64,000 nucleotides of DNA from Diospyros lotus (taxonomy: Eukaryota; Streptophyta; Magnoliopsida; Ericales; Ebenaceae), in assembly GCF_014633365.1 (NCBI RefSeq), contig NC_068344.1, forward strand, positions 36,764,670 to 36,828,669, given 5' to 3'. Each line of letters starts with the position of its first letter. The first letter of the stretch is position 1. The notes beneath the pieces were generated by a model that saw only the letters and a list, made by a program, of their open reading frames with translations, was not told where the DNA came from and made no database searches. Positions 48,605 to 59,576 of this stretch are shown one piece after another. The position numbers and the translations under genes are program-made.

Positions 48605-51600
48605 AAACAGTATGGATACATAAATACATACATACATACATATATATATATACATTAAACATATTATAAGTGTGTGTGAGGGAATTAGCGAGAGGATTAA
48701 CTAAAACATTAAAGGCTTGGTAATGGTGGCGGGTCGGGTCTGCTGATAGAAGATTGGATTTTGGGCGATTGGCTGCTGCTGATGGATGGTTTCGTTTGCT
48801 TGTTTGTTTGTGTCTCTGATGATACTGATTAATTATAATTATAGTTAATCTCTGTGAATATCTGAATTAGGCTGATCGATCTCACTCTTGTAACTATCTT
48901 TGTAATATTGGATTATGCTTCCTTAATGTAATGCAAAGTATTCAATGTTAACCTAATCAAGGGTGGCTTATGTTCCCTGCTTGTCCTTTTTTATTATTAT
49001 AATTAATTTAGTAAATGTTAAAGTCTTATTTTATAAATAAATTATTATTTAAATGCGATGAGTTTAGATTTTGGAACTCCCTTAATTTAAGGGTTTAATA
49101 CGTGTTTGCTTTGTGTTTTTGGGTTGGACATTTAAATTTTTTTGTTGTATTAATTATATTTTTAAATTATATAATTTAAAATTAATTATATATCTCGACA
49201 GCACGTGTAATACATGGTAAGCAAAAATACTTAAAGTACCTTTCATGCATGCGCAAATCAATCATCTCTGCTATAGTTTCTTTTTCAGTTGCTGGTGATA
49301 TGGTAAGGCCAAGGCCAAGGCAAAGAGTGATTTTGTGCACCTCTTTATGCATTAGTTTGGGGGGGGGGGGGGGGTGGGGGGGGGGTGGAAGTCATTTTGG
49401 ATCTCTTCCATCCCCTTGACCCATCATGTTTCTCTCTCTCACTCTCCCTCCCTCCTTCCCTTTCCTTTGCTCTTGTTTTCATCTCATCGTTGTCACTGCA
49501 TCCTTGCCATCTCATTACTTTGTCACTGTCATTGCATCTTTACCACCTCAAGTTGCCTCATTGTTGTATCCTCCCTCTCAAAGGTAGTAGGCGAGGTTGT
49601 AGTGAGAGGGTTGCTGATGAAGAAGAGGAAAGAGAAGAAAGAAGAAAGAAAGGTTGCGTGTAGCGGCGCTCAATGTGCACATGGCAGCGTGGCAGCCAGA
49701 GGAAAGAAGAGAAAGGTGGCGATGACAAAGTGAGGTGAGGCGGCGACGAGCAATTTGTTGGAGAAGAAAAAGGAGGGAAAAGAGAGAAAATGGGTGGGTT
49801 TCTCTCTTTCCTAGCTGACGATTACGACCTGTCGGAGAAAAAGAAGAAAAGGAAGAGATGAGAGAAAGGGATGGTGAGTTTCTCCTCCCCTTTCTTCGAG
49901 GTAAAATTAACGAGAGAGTAAAGTTATCTCTCATTAAATGGGTGCACAAAATTGCACTCAGAGGCAAATGTGGCAAATGTAACAAATGCAAGTTGTTGAT
50001 GGTTAAGGTAGAAGGCAAAGTTGGCCTCTATTTGTCTTGTTGTTGCCTTGAAGGAAGATGTTATGGCATGAATAATCGATTTGCACGCTCGCAAGAGTAA
50101 TTTGAATATTTTAGTATACGTGTATTATATGTTTTAAATTAATTATAAATAGGTGTATAATTAATTTCAAAATATATAATTTTGAGATATAATTAAAATA
50201 TCAGACAAAATTTGTGTCTAAAACAGAAAAAAAATGTGTTTTTAAGTATAAATAACTAAAATATGTACTGTACTTAATTTAAGCGATGAAGTCATGCAAG
50301 CATACTTAATTCCCCGGGTCAGGCTTCAACTTTTGTCCAAAGCTTGGGCCGATACAAATTCAAGTCCAATAATGTGCAGACGGGTCAAACCGGCCCGCGG
50401 GCCAGTACCCACTTATAATTCCTAATCTATTTAGATTAAGCAATATCAAGTCTAGCAGGAGTGCCTTGCTTTATCCGAGAAGAGTGGATTTATATGGGGT
50501 TTATAATTCATATATAATATTAATTAATTAATTAATTCATATTGTAATTAATGGAAATAAGCTAAAACAAATTACAATTTATAGAAATATTAATATTACA
50601 TCATGACTAAGAGATGGGGCTGAATTAGATAGATTTACTTCAAGGGTATTGTCTCTTATATAGGGAAGGTTAGGGGAGATATTGGGTGTTATTTTTGAGA
50701 TTTTTAGGTTCAGTAATTACAAGTTAATGAATGATTCTTTGGGTTGGATTACAGTTGTTGTGTCATAGGCTTACCATTATTGTGTCATAAGTGAAAGTTC
50801 ATTAAAATATAAAAATAAAATAAAATAAATTTTTGGGTTAAAAGGCATAAATGTTTTATATGCGAGGGGTTCCATATAAATGAGCAAACTAGATAATTTC
50901 GATATTTAAAAATTCCTTCAAATATTCTATGAAAAAAATAAGCAGTTATCTATAAAATAATCATAATTTTAACAATATTAGAAAAAGTTTAGATAAGCGT
51001 TATTTATAAAAATTTTAATCTCGAATTACTTAAAATTACTCTATATTTTTTTTATAAATAAATAAAAAATTATTTATAAAAAAATATATATTTTTGATAT
51101 TAATTTTAATATAATTTTTATTATCTTTAGTGTCTAATTTAAGTATCGGACGCAAAGCGTGGAGATTTTTTCACACCATTTGATTATTTATTTTTACAAA
51201 TTCAAATAATTTGATAATGATATTTCTATTAAATAAAATTATTATTGTAACTCAGTAATGACAACAATAATCGTGAATCTTCCAAATTCATTTCAAATCA
51301 TTGGAGGTTGAAATTTAAGTGTTGACTTATTTGTTGAATTTGAGTTAGGAAAGAAGATACGTGACACTATCTTATTATAATTTTTATTAAAAATAGTGAA
51401 AAAAAGGTCAATTTTTTTTTCTATGGTAACTGGACAGCCTACGTAGACTAGGACAGCAGCCAGGGTTGGTGTTGATTATGGAGCAAATTATGCAGTACAT
51501 TGCATTCTTCTTGGTCAATTTGGGGTATTTTAGGGATACTTTTTGTTCCCAATGAAATTTTTTAATTGAAGAATTATATAATTTAATATTATAAATATAT

Positions 51601-51608
51601 GTTAGAGG
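48605..51608. other. Intergenic downstream of the CCCH gene
   Basis: Contains the CCCH 3' UTR ((ATAC)n and (TA)n near 48630-48652), a G-run tract, a CT-rich then GA-rich stretch at 49430-49870, and AT-rich DNA beyond 50.1 kb. Overlapping ORFs at 49374-50100 are low-complexity and not believed. Confidence 0.4.
49359..49388. repeat. G-run tract
   Basis: Sixteen G, one T, ten G, one T, two G. This is potential G-quadruplex sequence and likely polymorphic. Confidence 0.9.
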
Positions 51609-52159
51609 TAGAGGTGTTTATGAGTCGAGTTGGTTTAGGTTTTATATTAATTTAGATATGATCGAACCAATCTTGATTGAGTCCATAAAACCAGGCCTAG
51701 AATTGGATTGATCGCTATAAAAATAGAGTTGGTTTGGTTCGGTTCTCAATTCTAATTGTATATAATAATCTATTAATTTAAAAAAAATATTGATAATCAA
51801 TTTCAACAAAAAGTTCATAACCACACACACACACAAAAAAAGGATGAAAGTAAAGAGATAAAAATATGAATTTGACTAACAATTTGTTATTTGCATCTAA
51901 TAATAAAACATAAAATGATGCATGTCACGCTTAAATTCTAAAAATAATAAACATATGTATTATATATTTTTTTATTTATTTACATATGTAAACTAATTCA
52001 AATTGAGTTCTTGGTCTCAAAGGGCTAAATCTAGAACATAACTGATTTCAATTAACTTAGTTTTTTAGATCGATCAAGAGTTAACCGAGAACAGAATCTA
52101 ACCAATTATGTTTATTCAGTTCAGTTCTCAAGTCTACCTAAAACTCATAAACGCCTATA
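51609..52159. mobile_element. hAT-like MITE
   Basis: The 5' end TAGAGGTGTTTATGAGT is inverted at the 3' end (ACTCATAAACGCCTATA). The flanks GTTAGAGG (51601-51608) and GTTAGAAG (52160-52167) agree in 7 of 8 bases, as an 8-bp target duplication. The interior is AT-rich with GGTTTGGTTCGGTTC words. No transposase is encoded. Confidence 0.7.
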
Positions 52160-52167
52160 GTTAGAAG

Positions 52168-53135
52168 TTGGTTAGCGAAAAGTTGTTAATAGTTTTTTTA
52201 TGGATGATTTTACTTTTTTTAATAAAAATTATAGATATATATATATATAGTGTTAATCCCCAATACGCAATTTTATTCAATTTTTTTAAAATTGTCTCAC
52301 TTAGGCATAATTTTTATTTTACAGGTTATATATATATATTTATTTATTTGTGTGTACATATGAATCTATAAATATTATTATTATATGACACATACTATCT
52401 TTATATCCATACATAAAATTAATGAATTTAAACTTAATTAATAAAATTAAAAGAATATAATAATAAAATTAAAAATTTACCAGAAGAATCCAAATTAAAG
52501 AATATTTTTGCATGTTGAATGGGCGATCTTTGCGTTTCAAACCAAACCACCAAGGAGTTGCACGTATTTCACTATTTTAAAATTGCTACTGCCACATTCG
52601 TCAACTTTGGTTATTAAATTTTTCTAAAGTAATTAATTAATTTTTATATATAAATAAATTTAAATAAAATTTATGTGTGTGTGAGTTTTGTTTACGAGTG
52701 CTTATAAAATATATTTTAAAGTGTATTAATTTAATGTATTTTATTTTTAAAATTTATTATTTTAGTAATAAATAATAAATGTATCTTATTTTAAAATATT
52801 TAATATAAAACTATATATATATATATATATATATGCATGCACCAAGGTCATGATTTGAAAAGTTGGTCACGAAAGAAGACAATATTAAACTTAATTATAA
52901 GGGGTCACGAGAAGTCAAGCTCTGTCTCTTTCTTGTACTCTCCCATCAGGCTTTAAGAACCCACAGCCATGGCCACTGGTTTTGATTCAATTCCTACTCT
53001 TTATAATCTGGCTTTGAGACAAGACAGAATTAGGTTGCAAGCAAAAGGCAAGCTTCTTCCTCTTCTTCTTCTTCTACCTTTAATTTTTAGGGTTTCTTCT
53101 GGTTTGTGGGTTTCCTCAACCTTGCGCCGCCAGCC
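52168..53135. other. Upstream region and 5' leader of the MYB gene
   Basis: AT-rich with (TA)n at 52811-52834. From about 52920 it becomes leader-like with CT tracts. An upstream ATG at 52969 in good context (GCCATGGCC) opens a frame that overlaps the MYB start out of frame. If transcription starts before it, this would be an inhibitory upstream ORF. Confidence 0.45.
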
Positions 53136-53267
53136 ATGGGAAGAGCTCCTTGCTGCGACAAAACCAGAGTCAAGAGAGGCTCATGGTCTCCCGAAGAAGA
53201 CGCTGCTCTCAAGAACTATATCCAGAGGTTTGGCACTGGTGGCAATTGGATTTCTTTGCCTCACAAA

Positions 53268-53298
<31 letters not shown>

Positions 53299-54181
53299 GT
53301 TGTCAATCACGCATTGTATGTTTATCTGTAAAGCAGGTCTCTCACTCTCTCTCTCTCTCTACTCTCTCTCTGAGTCTCTCTCGCGTCGTCAATCACGCAT
53401 TGTATGTTTATCTGTAATCTTGTCGTGTAATAGGACTGAAGCGATGCGGGAAAAGTTGCCGTCTGAGATGGCTTAACTATCTAAGGCCAGGCATCAAGCG
53501 TGGAGGGTTTACTGAAGAAGAAGACGACATCATTCTCAGCCTATACCACGCCATTGGAAGCAAGCAAGTTCATTAATTAATCATACTAATTATACATTAA
53601 TTGGCTAATGTACATATAATTAATTATTCCATGCATGCAATTATATGTACATTAAACTGATCCCTCTCTATTTGTGGATTCATCAATTAATTAATCTCAG
53701 GTGGTCTGTGATAGCTTCCCATCTGCCAGGAAGAACAGACAACGATGTAAAGAACCATTGGAACACCAAGTTGAAGAAGAAGAAGAAGAAGAATGAGAGC
53801 TTCAAAGCCTCGCCGTCGTCGTCATCAGCAACAACGTTTGCGACTCATGAATCTGATCGAAGTTACCACTGTTACGAGAATTCAACTTTTCCTTCATCAT
53901 CATCATCCAATGTTTATATGAGCATGAACTATGATCGGCAGAACAATATTATTAATCAAGCTCCCAAAGAGTTGGCTCCGCCAGACCACCAAGTTCAAGC
54001 CTCATCAGCTCTCCCATGGCCATGGGCGCTCCTGGAAGCTCCAAGAACTGGAGCAAGTGCAGCCCCATCTCCTTCAGAACTAGATGATGGGTTCTTGATG
54101 GGTTTATCAGGATCTGGATTCCCCTATGATTTGCTTTATGGGTTTGATTCTTACGAAGATTACTTGCCACTTATCAATTAA
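53136..54181 (+). CDS. R2R3-MYB transcription factor (subgroup 14-like)
   Basis: A nuclear DNA-binding regulator of the R2R3-MYB family. Three exons, 53136-53271, 53434-53563 and 53701-54181, join in phase to 248 residues. It starts [21 protein letters not shown]2 spans about residues 14-63, with the [10 protein letters not shown] insertion characteristic of the RAX/MYB36/MYB68/MYB84 group. R3 continues with [32 protein letters not shown] and [19 protein letters not shown]. The tail is Ser-rich and acidic, with WPWALLEAP and a C-terminal YEDYLPLIN. Intron 2 needs a GC donor (AGCAA|GCAAGT) to keep the conserved [11 protein letters not shown] frame; a GT donor nearby gives the wrong phase. Intron 1 is built of CT repeats and a duplicated segment including the donor. 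Group members control axillary meristems or endodermal barriers; the exact orthologue is not identified. Confidence 0.9.
53272..53420. repeat. Tandem duplication with CT repeats in MYB intron 1
   Basis: AAAGCAGGTCTCTC at the exon 1 end recurs 65 bases later at 53330. In both copies a CT microsatellite follows and then GTCAATCACGCATTGTATGT plus TTATCTGTAA. The intron is essentially two copies of one unit, and the GT donor context is duplicated. Confidence 0.85.
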
Positions 54182-55320
54182 TTAAGAACTTCTCCATGCT
54201 TAATTAGTTAGTTAACTCTGTTAATTTCCTTGTATTTTTTACCTGGCCTGTAAGCGATATATATCTCCAAATTAATTAGTGGACAACCTCAGAGAGAAAT
54301 AAGACATCATCAGCATGTGTACAATATATATAAAATAGACAGATCGTGTGTTTGGCTGATCACATCTTTTATTAATCATGTGTTTTGGTGTTTTAAGGTA
54401 ATAAAAGAGACTGTTAAAATTAGATACGATGGTGGATATTGATGATAGCCAGATGGATTCATCACCACAGTAGTTTTGTTTCAATGTTTATACTTGTAAG
54501 AATGGATGGGGTGAGTTCTACGTACCCATATAACTTGTAACATATCTAACTTCTTATTAGTGTACAGTAAATAAGGAGTAAGAGTATAGAATATTTAGAG
54601 TTCTTTATTTCGCCCGTAAGATTTTCATGCCTTTATATAAGTTAAGGGACCGATATACTTGGAATTATCATTTTTGATATTTCTAAACTTGATAAGTCTG
54701 AATTAAGAGAAAATTTCTCGTACTAGATAGATATAAAATTGAGATGACTATTTTTAATTTCTCGAGTATGAGATAGTCAAGTAAAAATACTGTTAATCCT
54801 TAAACATTAGAGAAGAGATGGGTCAGATCTCTATTTGGCCTATAATTCATATATTTGGAGACATGATGAATTTAGAGTTACCTATTAATAATTATCATTC
54901 AAAATTAAGTTAAAGAGGAAGAGTAACATGTTATCTCTCTGTTAATTCTTGCTAACATAGACACGTGGCAAGGTGAGGTTACCAGTTCTTCAAAGAGTTG
55001 GTAATTTTTTGAATGTTTCCACATCAAATATCTTGTATAATAGTCAATTAATTGTAAAGGGTGGTTAAAAAAAACAAACAGAGATTAATTGTATAATAGT
55101 CAATTAATTGACTGAGTTATGAGCTGTGGGGATGTTTTGGGGCAGCCTTGTGCCACTGAGTGAGCAGTCACTCAGTGGCTCATAATTTCCCAATTGACAA
55201 AATCTTAGGAAAAGTTGGCTTTCTCTGATAATAACTATTGATGACTATATTCATCCCCTCTTCCCCCCCTCCCTCTCTCTCTCTCTCAAATTTAAGAGGT
55301 ATGCAATGGAACTTGCTTTC

Positions 55321-55352
<32 letters not shown>

Positions 55353-55783
55353 GAGAGTGGTGGTCCGAATTATGTGTAAAAATAAAATTTAAATTTTTAT
55401 TGGGTCACATGTGACAGTTCGATTTGTTTTTTAATTTTTTTAAACAAAATTATAGACAAAAAGATCTTTGATATAGTGGTAAAGTTGTTTGATAAATTAA
55501 TTACTATTTAAAGGTTAAAGAGTTTAAATCTTGATGGAAGAGACTATTTGCTTATATGATAATATAGATATATTAATTACAAATTTATAATTATGTATGT
55601 TATTAAATTTGAATATGGGTAAATTAGTTGTCATATTTTTATTTCTATTGTCGTAGCGTTTAAATTTTAATTTTTACTAAAATTAAGTCTTTCTTTTGAT
55701 TTTTAGTTAACAAAAATTGAAATGATGAATGTTAATATAAATTTCAAAATTACTTAAAAGTGGGGTTCAACTCACATTTCTTC
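54182..55783. other. Intergenic downstream of the MYB gene
   Basis: MYB 3' UTR and AT-rich DNA with (TA)n at 55322-55346 and a CT tract near 55270. No supported gene. Confidence 0.4.
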
Positions 55784-55927
55784 GTTGCTCTCTTCCTCTT
55801 CTTTTGTCATCCTATTCCTCAATTAGTAGCATCGGACTTTCTACATCATTACTATGTTGCTCTCTTCCTCTTCTTTTGTCATCCTATTCCTCAATTAGTA
55901 GCATCGGACTTTCTACATCATTACTAT
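55784..55927. repeat. Perfect 72-bp tandem duplication
   Basis: Two identical 72-base units, 55784-55855 and 55856-55927. The unit length is a multiple of three, and a 78-codon frame beginning at 55760 reads through both as a 24-residue repeat (VALFLFFCHPIPQLVASDFL then HHYY). The first copy with its Met would look like a signal peptide. No family is recognised and no downstream exon was found, so coding is doubtful. Confidence 0.85.
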
Positions 55928-58015
55928 GACGAGGATTCATTTCTTTATCAAGTTACCTTGACCATTCATCTCTCTATTTTCTGTCATTTTTCTTAAATTT
56001 GCTCGTGAACCATATCATTCATAGGCATTAGGAATCATAGTGTTGATTATATATGGATAATGTTAATTATTATTCTTAGAATAATAGTTAAATATTAATA
56101 AATGCACATTATTTTTGGTTAAAGTACATTTATTACACCTTCTTTTTAACATTTAAATAATTATATTATTTAATTATAAATATATCGTATTTTGAATCAT
56201 TTAATTAATTATTAAAATTATTTAAATGTTGAAAATAAGTTATAATAAATACAAAATAAAACACATTTATTAGCACTTTTAAGACAATAATTAACATTAT
56301 CTATTAATTAAATTTCTTAGAAAGTTGGCTAATGGACTAAGTAATAATTAAACAAATTTTAGTTAGTCAAAAGACATGCACTAAGACCAACAAGACAATA
56401 ATCGACAGCCATCCTTGAAATCTTCCAATTGAAAGTTTAACCTTTTGTCACGCCATCTTGTCTTAAAATAGACTTCCAACAATAAACTTGTAAGGGTTTT
56501 GCTTAATTAGTGGTCCCAAGTCATAATTAAGTGTTGTCGTCCAACAATAATGAATTTATAAAGTGAAAACTTTATCATAAAGTCGTCTAAAGTTTGTAAG
56601 AAAGATAATAATTAGAAGGCACGAGAAAGTCCTCGATAAATACTTTGATACTTAAATTAAACATTAAAGATGATAAACACTTGAATATTATATTAAAATC
56701 AGTATCAAATACAATTTTTTTTCAAAATAAGAGTTTATTTATTTATAGAGAAGGTACTAATAATGTCTATCTTGACATTCAAAAATATATTGAAATGATA
56801 ATTTTTATAAATAACATTTATCCTGATATTTCGAGACCATTTTAAAATTAGAATTCTTTATGAATAATATTTATTCCTTTCGTATGATTCTCGAAGAGAT
56901 CTTTTAATGTCAAAATTGTTCAATTTTTACGTTACGCAGGACTCTCCCGATTAGGAGAAAATTACATATTTTTAACCTAAAATGTTATCTTGAACTTTTA
57001 GATTACAAGTTAATCCAATGGGGGCGGCTACAAGTAAACAATCTTAATTACAATTAAGACATATATCTAATATAGTTTTATTATTATACATGATTCGTTA
57101 AATTAAGACCCACAGCTTGATTTGGATATATATTTTAAGTTCATTTCAACGCCTAGTCCCAGACTTCAGCATTAAGTACCTTATTTTGACCATTAATTTC
57201 TTCAACCAATAATTAATTAGGAGGCGATTATTTTAATCAACTCTTGTTGGGTCTATAATGAGGTCTTTTAGTGATCCTTTTATGGGTTTGCTTGCAAGAT
57301 TCAGTCTGATTGTTTCGAGAGGAAAGAGATAATATATATATATATATATATAAATACATGAGAGGGTGTGCATGGGGGCTGAGATGGACATTGAACACAA
57401 GAGAAAGAGAGGTCACGTGATGGATGGATGAGAACTAACTTTCTAACATGATTGATACCTTCGGTTCTGTATGCTTTTGTGAAGTCAAAATCCTAAAAAG
57501 AGAAAGAAGGAGAATGTTCTTCAGCGGGCCAACAAGAGCCCTAGTATAGCTGTCTAATGCCTCATAGTCCAATTTGGTGGGCTCATTTTGTTATCGTTTT
57601 TTGCGATTTTCAGTATTCGTGTTCTCAATTATATTAGGAGAATTAAATTGTAAGTTAAGCATTTAATCCTTAAATAGAATAAGGATCAAACTCGTAACTC
57701 GTCGAATCGACACCAACATATTACTAATTTAACTACTCAAATTGGAGGAGCGATGGACTCATTTTCATCTTTTTATTTGTGATTGCCCTAGTTAGATTCG
57801 CTTTGTGTTAGTTTTGTTTTTGTTTTTTTTTTTTTTGTGTGTTTTTCTTTCCCTATTAATTGGTTTTGGTTTCTTCTGTGGTTGGTCGGAAAATGCCCAG
57901 ACGTTTTCTTTAGACACTTCGCCAGTTTTGTTAATATACTTTTGTTCACAGAAGGAGCATTGTTATATTGTTGGATCAGTTATCCTGTATTATGTATTGT
58001 TAAAATAAAACAATA
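55928..58015. other. AT-rich intergenic DNA
   Basis: No supported gene. (TA)n at 57332-57352 and a T run near 57823. The ORF at 56645 is AT-rich and unlike any family known to me. Confidence 0.4.
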
Positions 58016-58034
58016 TATATTATTATATTATTGT
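58016..58034. repeat. LINE copy B target-site duplication, left
   Basis: TATATTATTATATTATTGT (19 bp) before the LINE 5' end, repeated exactly at 63252-63270. Confidence 0.85.
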
Positions 58035-58140
58035 AACTCCGTCCGGGGATGTTATCCACTATCGGTCCCAAGTCAGGATAAAGGAGGAGGGTTGTGTTAG
58101 GTAGCCGACAGCCAACGTAAAACTTAGTCGGATCCAAAAC

Positions 58141-59576
58141 ATGAACTCTAGACAAATTATGAAAAATCGTTTGGGCGTGGGCGTAACCCTTCATAGCGAC
58201 GCGCTACACTGCCCCCGTGTAGTGACAAGTGAGCTAGGGTCGCTGCATCGGCGCCCGGATGTAGTGATAAACGAGCAAAGGTTCCCACATTTGCTTGGAC
58301 GGATGTGGGTAAAGAAGCTAGTCCAAAATCAAAATCAAAACCAAAATCAAAACCAAAACCAAAATAAAAAACAAAATCAAATCCAAAGTCAAGGCCAAAA
58401 ACAAAATCATAGATTAAGGATTGAGTCATGGAACATAGGAACATTAACAGGCAAAGCTATGGAAGTGGTGGATGTGATGATTAGGAGAAAAATTAATATT
58501 ATGTGCCTTCAAGAGACGAGATGGGTAGGGAAAAAAGCAAAAACTTTATTAGAAGCTGGATATAAAATATGGTACACAGGAACTAATCGAGCGAAAAATG
58601 GAGTGGGGATTATTATGGATAAAAGCTTAATAGATGAGGTAGTGGATGTAAAGAGAATAAGGGATAGGATTATTATGGTGAAGATTAGTCTAGGAAGAAT
58701 GACTATGAATATCTTTAGTACATATGCACCACAAGCGGGGTTATGTGATGAGATAAAAGCAAAATTCTGGAAGGACCTAGAGGGACTCATACAAATGATA
58801 CCAAGAGGAGAGAAAGTGATTATAGGAGGTGATTTAAATGGGCACGTGGGTAGAGACGGAAACGAATATAGAGAGGTACATGGAGGGTATGGATTCGGGA
58901 AAATTAATAATGAGGGTAAATCTATCCTAGATTTTGCTATGATATATGGGCTCATTATAACCAATACTAGGTTCAAAAAAAGGGATGAACACTTAATCAC
59001 ATATAAAAATATCACATCAAACACCCAAATAGATTACTTCCTCATGAGACAAGAGGATCGGTTATGTTGTAGGAATTATAAGGTGATACCGGGAGAGTGT
59101 TTGATTACTCAACATAGACTTCTAGTACTTGATGTCCAAGTAAGAAATTGGAAGAGAAAAAATCACATAAAACAAAATCCAAGAATCAGGTGGTGGAATT
59201 TAAAAGGGGAGAAACAACTAATCTTCAAAGAAAAATTAAGGGGTAGAAGGGAATGGAATGGAGAAAGACAGACAAACCAAATGTGGAAAGAAATGGCTAA
59301 TGCTATGAGAAACACGGCAAATGTAGTTCTTGAAGAGACAAATGGTAGAGCCCCTAACCTTAAAGAGTCTTGGTGGTGGAATGAAGAGGTACAATTGAAA
59401 ATTAAAAATAAGAAAACTTGTTATAAGGCGGTATATCAATGCAACAATGAAGAAAATCAAAAAAATTATAAAGAAGCAAAAAATGCAACAAAAAGAGCTG
59501 TTAGTGAAGTAAGGTCAAAAGCATATGAGAATCTATATAAACGACTTGATACAAAAGATGGAGAAAATGATATATA
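58141..59576 (+). pseudogene. LINE copy B endonuclease half, open
   Basis: An uninterrupted frame from ATG ([20 protein letters not shown]) through the apurinic-type endonuclease motifs [54 protein letters not shown] and [11 protein letters not shown] lysine-rich linker follows, ending where the LTR begins. Copy A has stops in this part where copy B is open (for example CAA here against TAA at 28147). Residues about 60-85 are a Gln/Asn run coded by an AAAATC/CAAAAC hexamer repeat, longer than in copy A. The frame continues some 120 bases into the LTR by chance. Confidence 0.88.

Noticed and set aside
49374..50100. Overlapping ORFs up to 146 codons
   Set aside because: They arise from CT- and GA-rich low-complexity DNA on both strands, with no family motif or splice-consistent partner.
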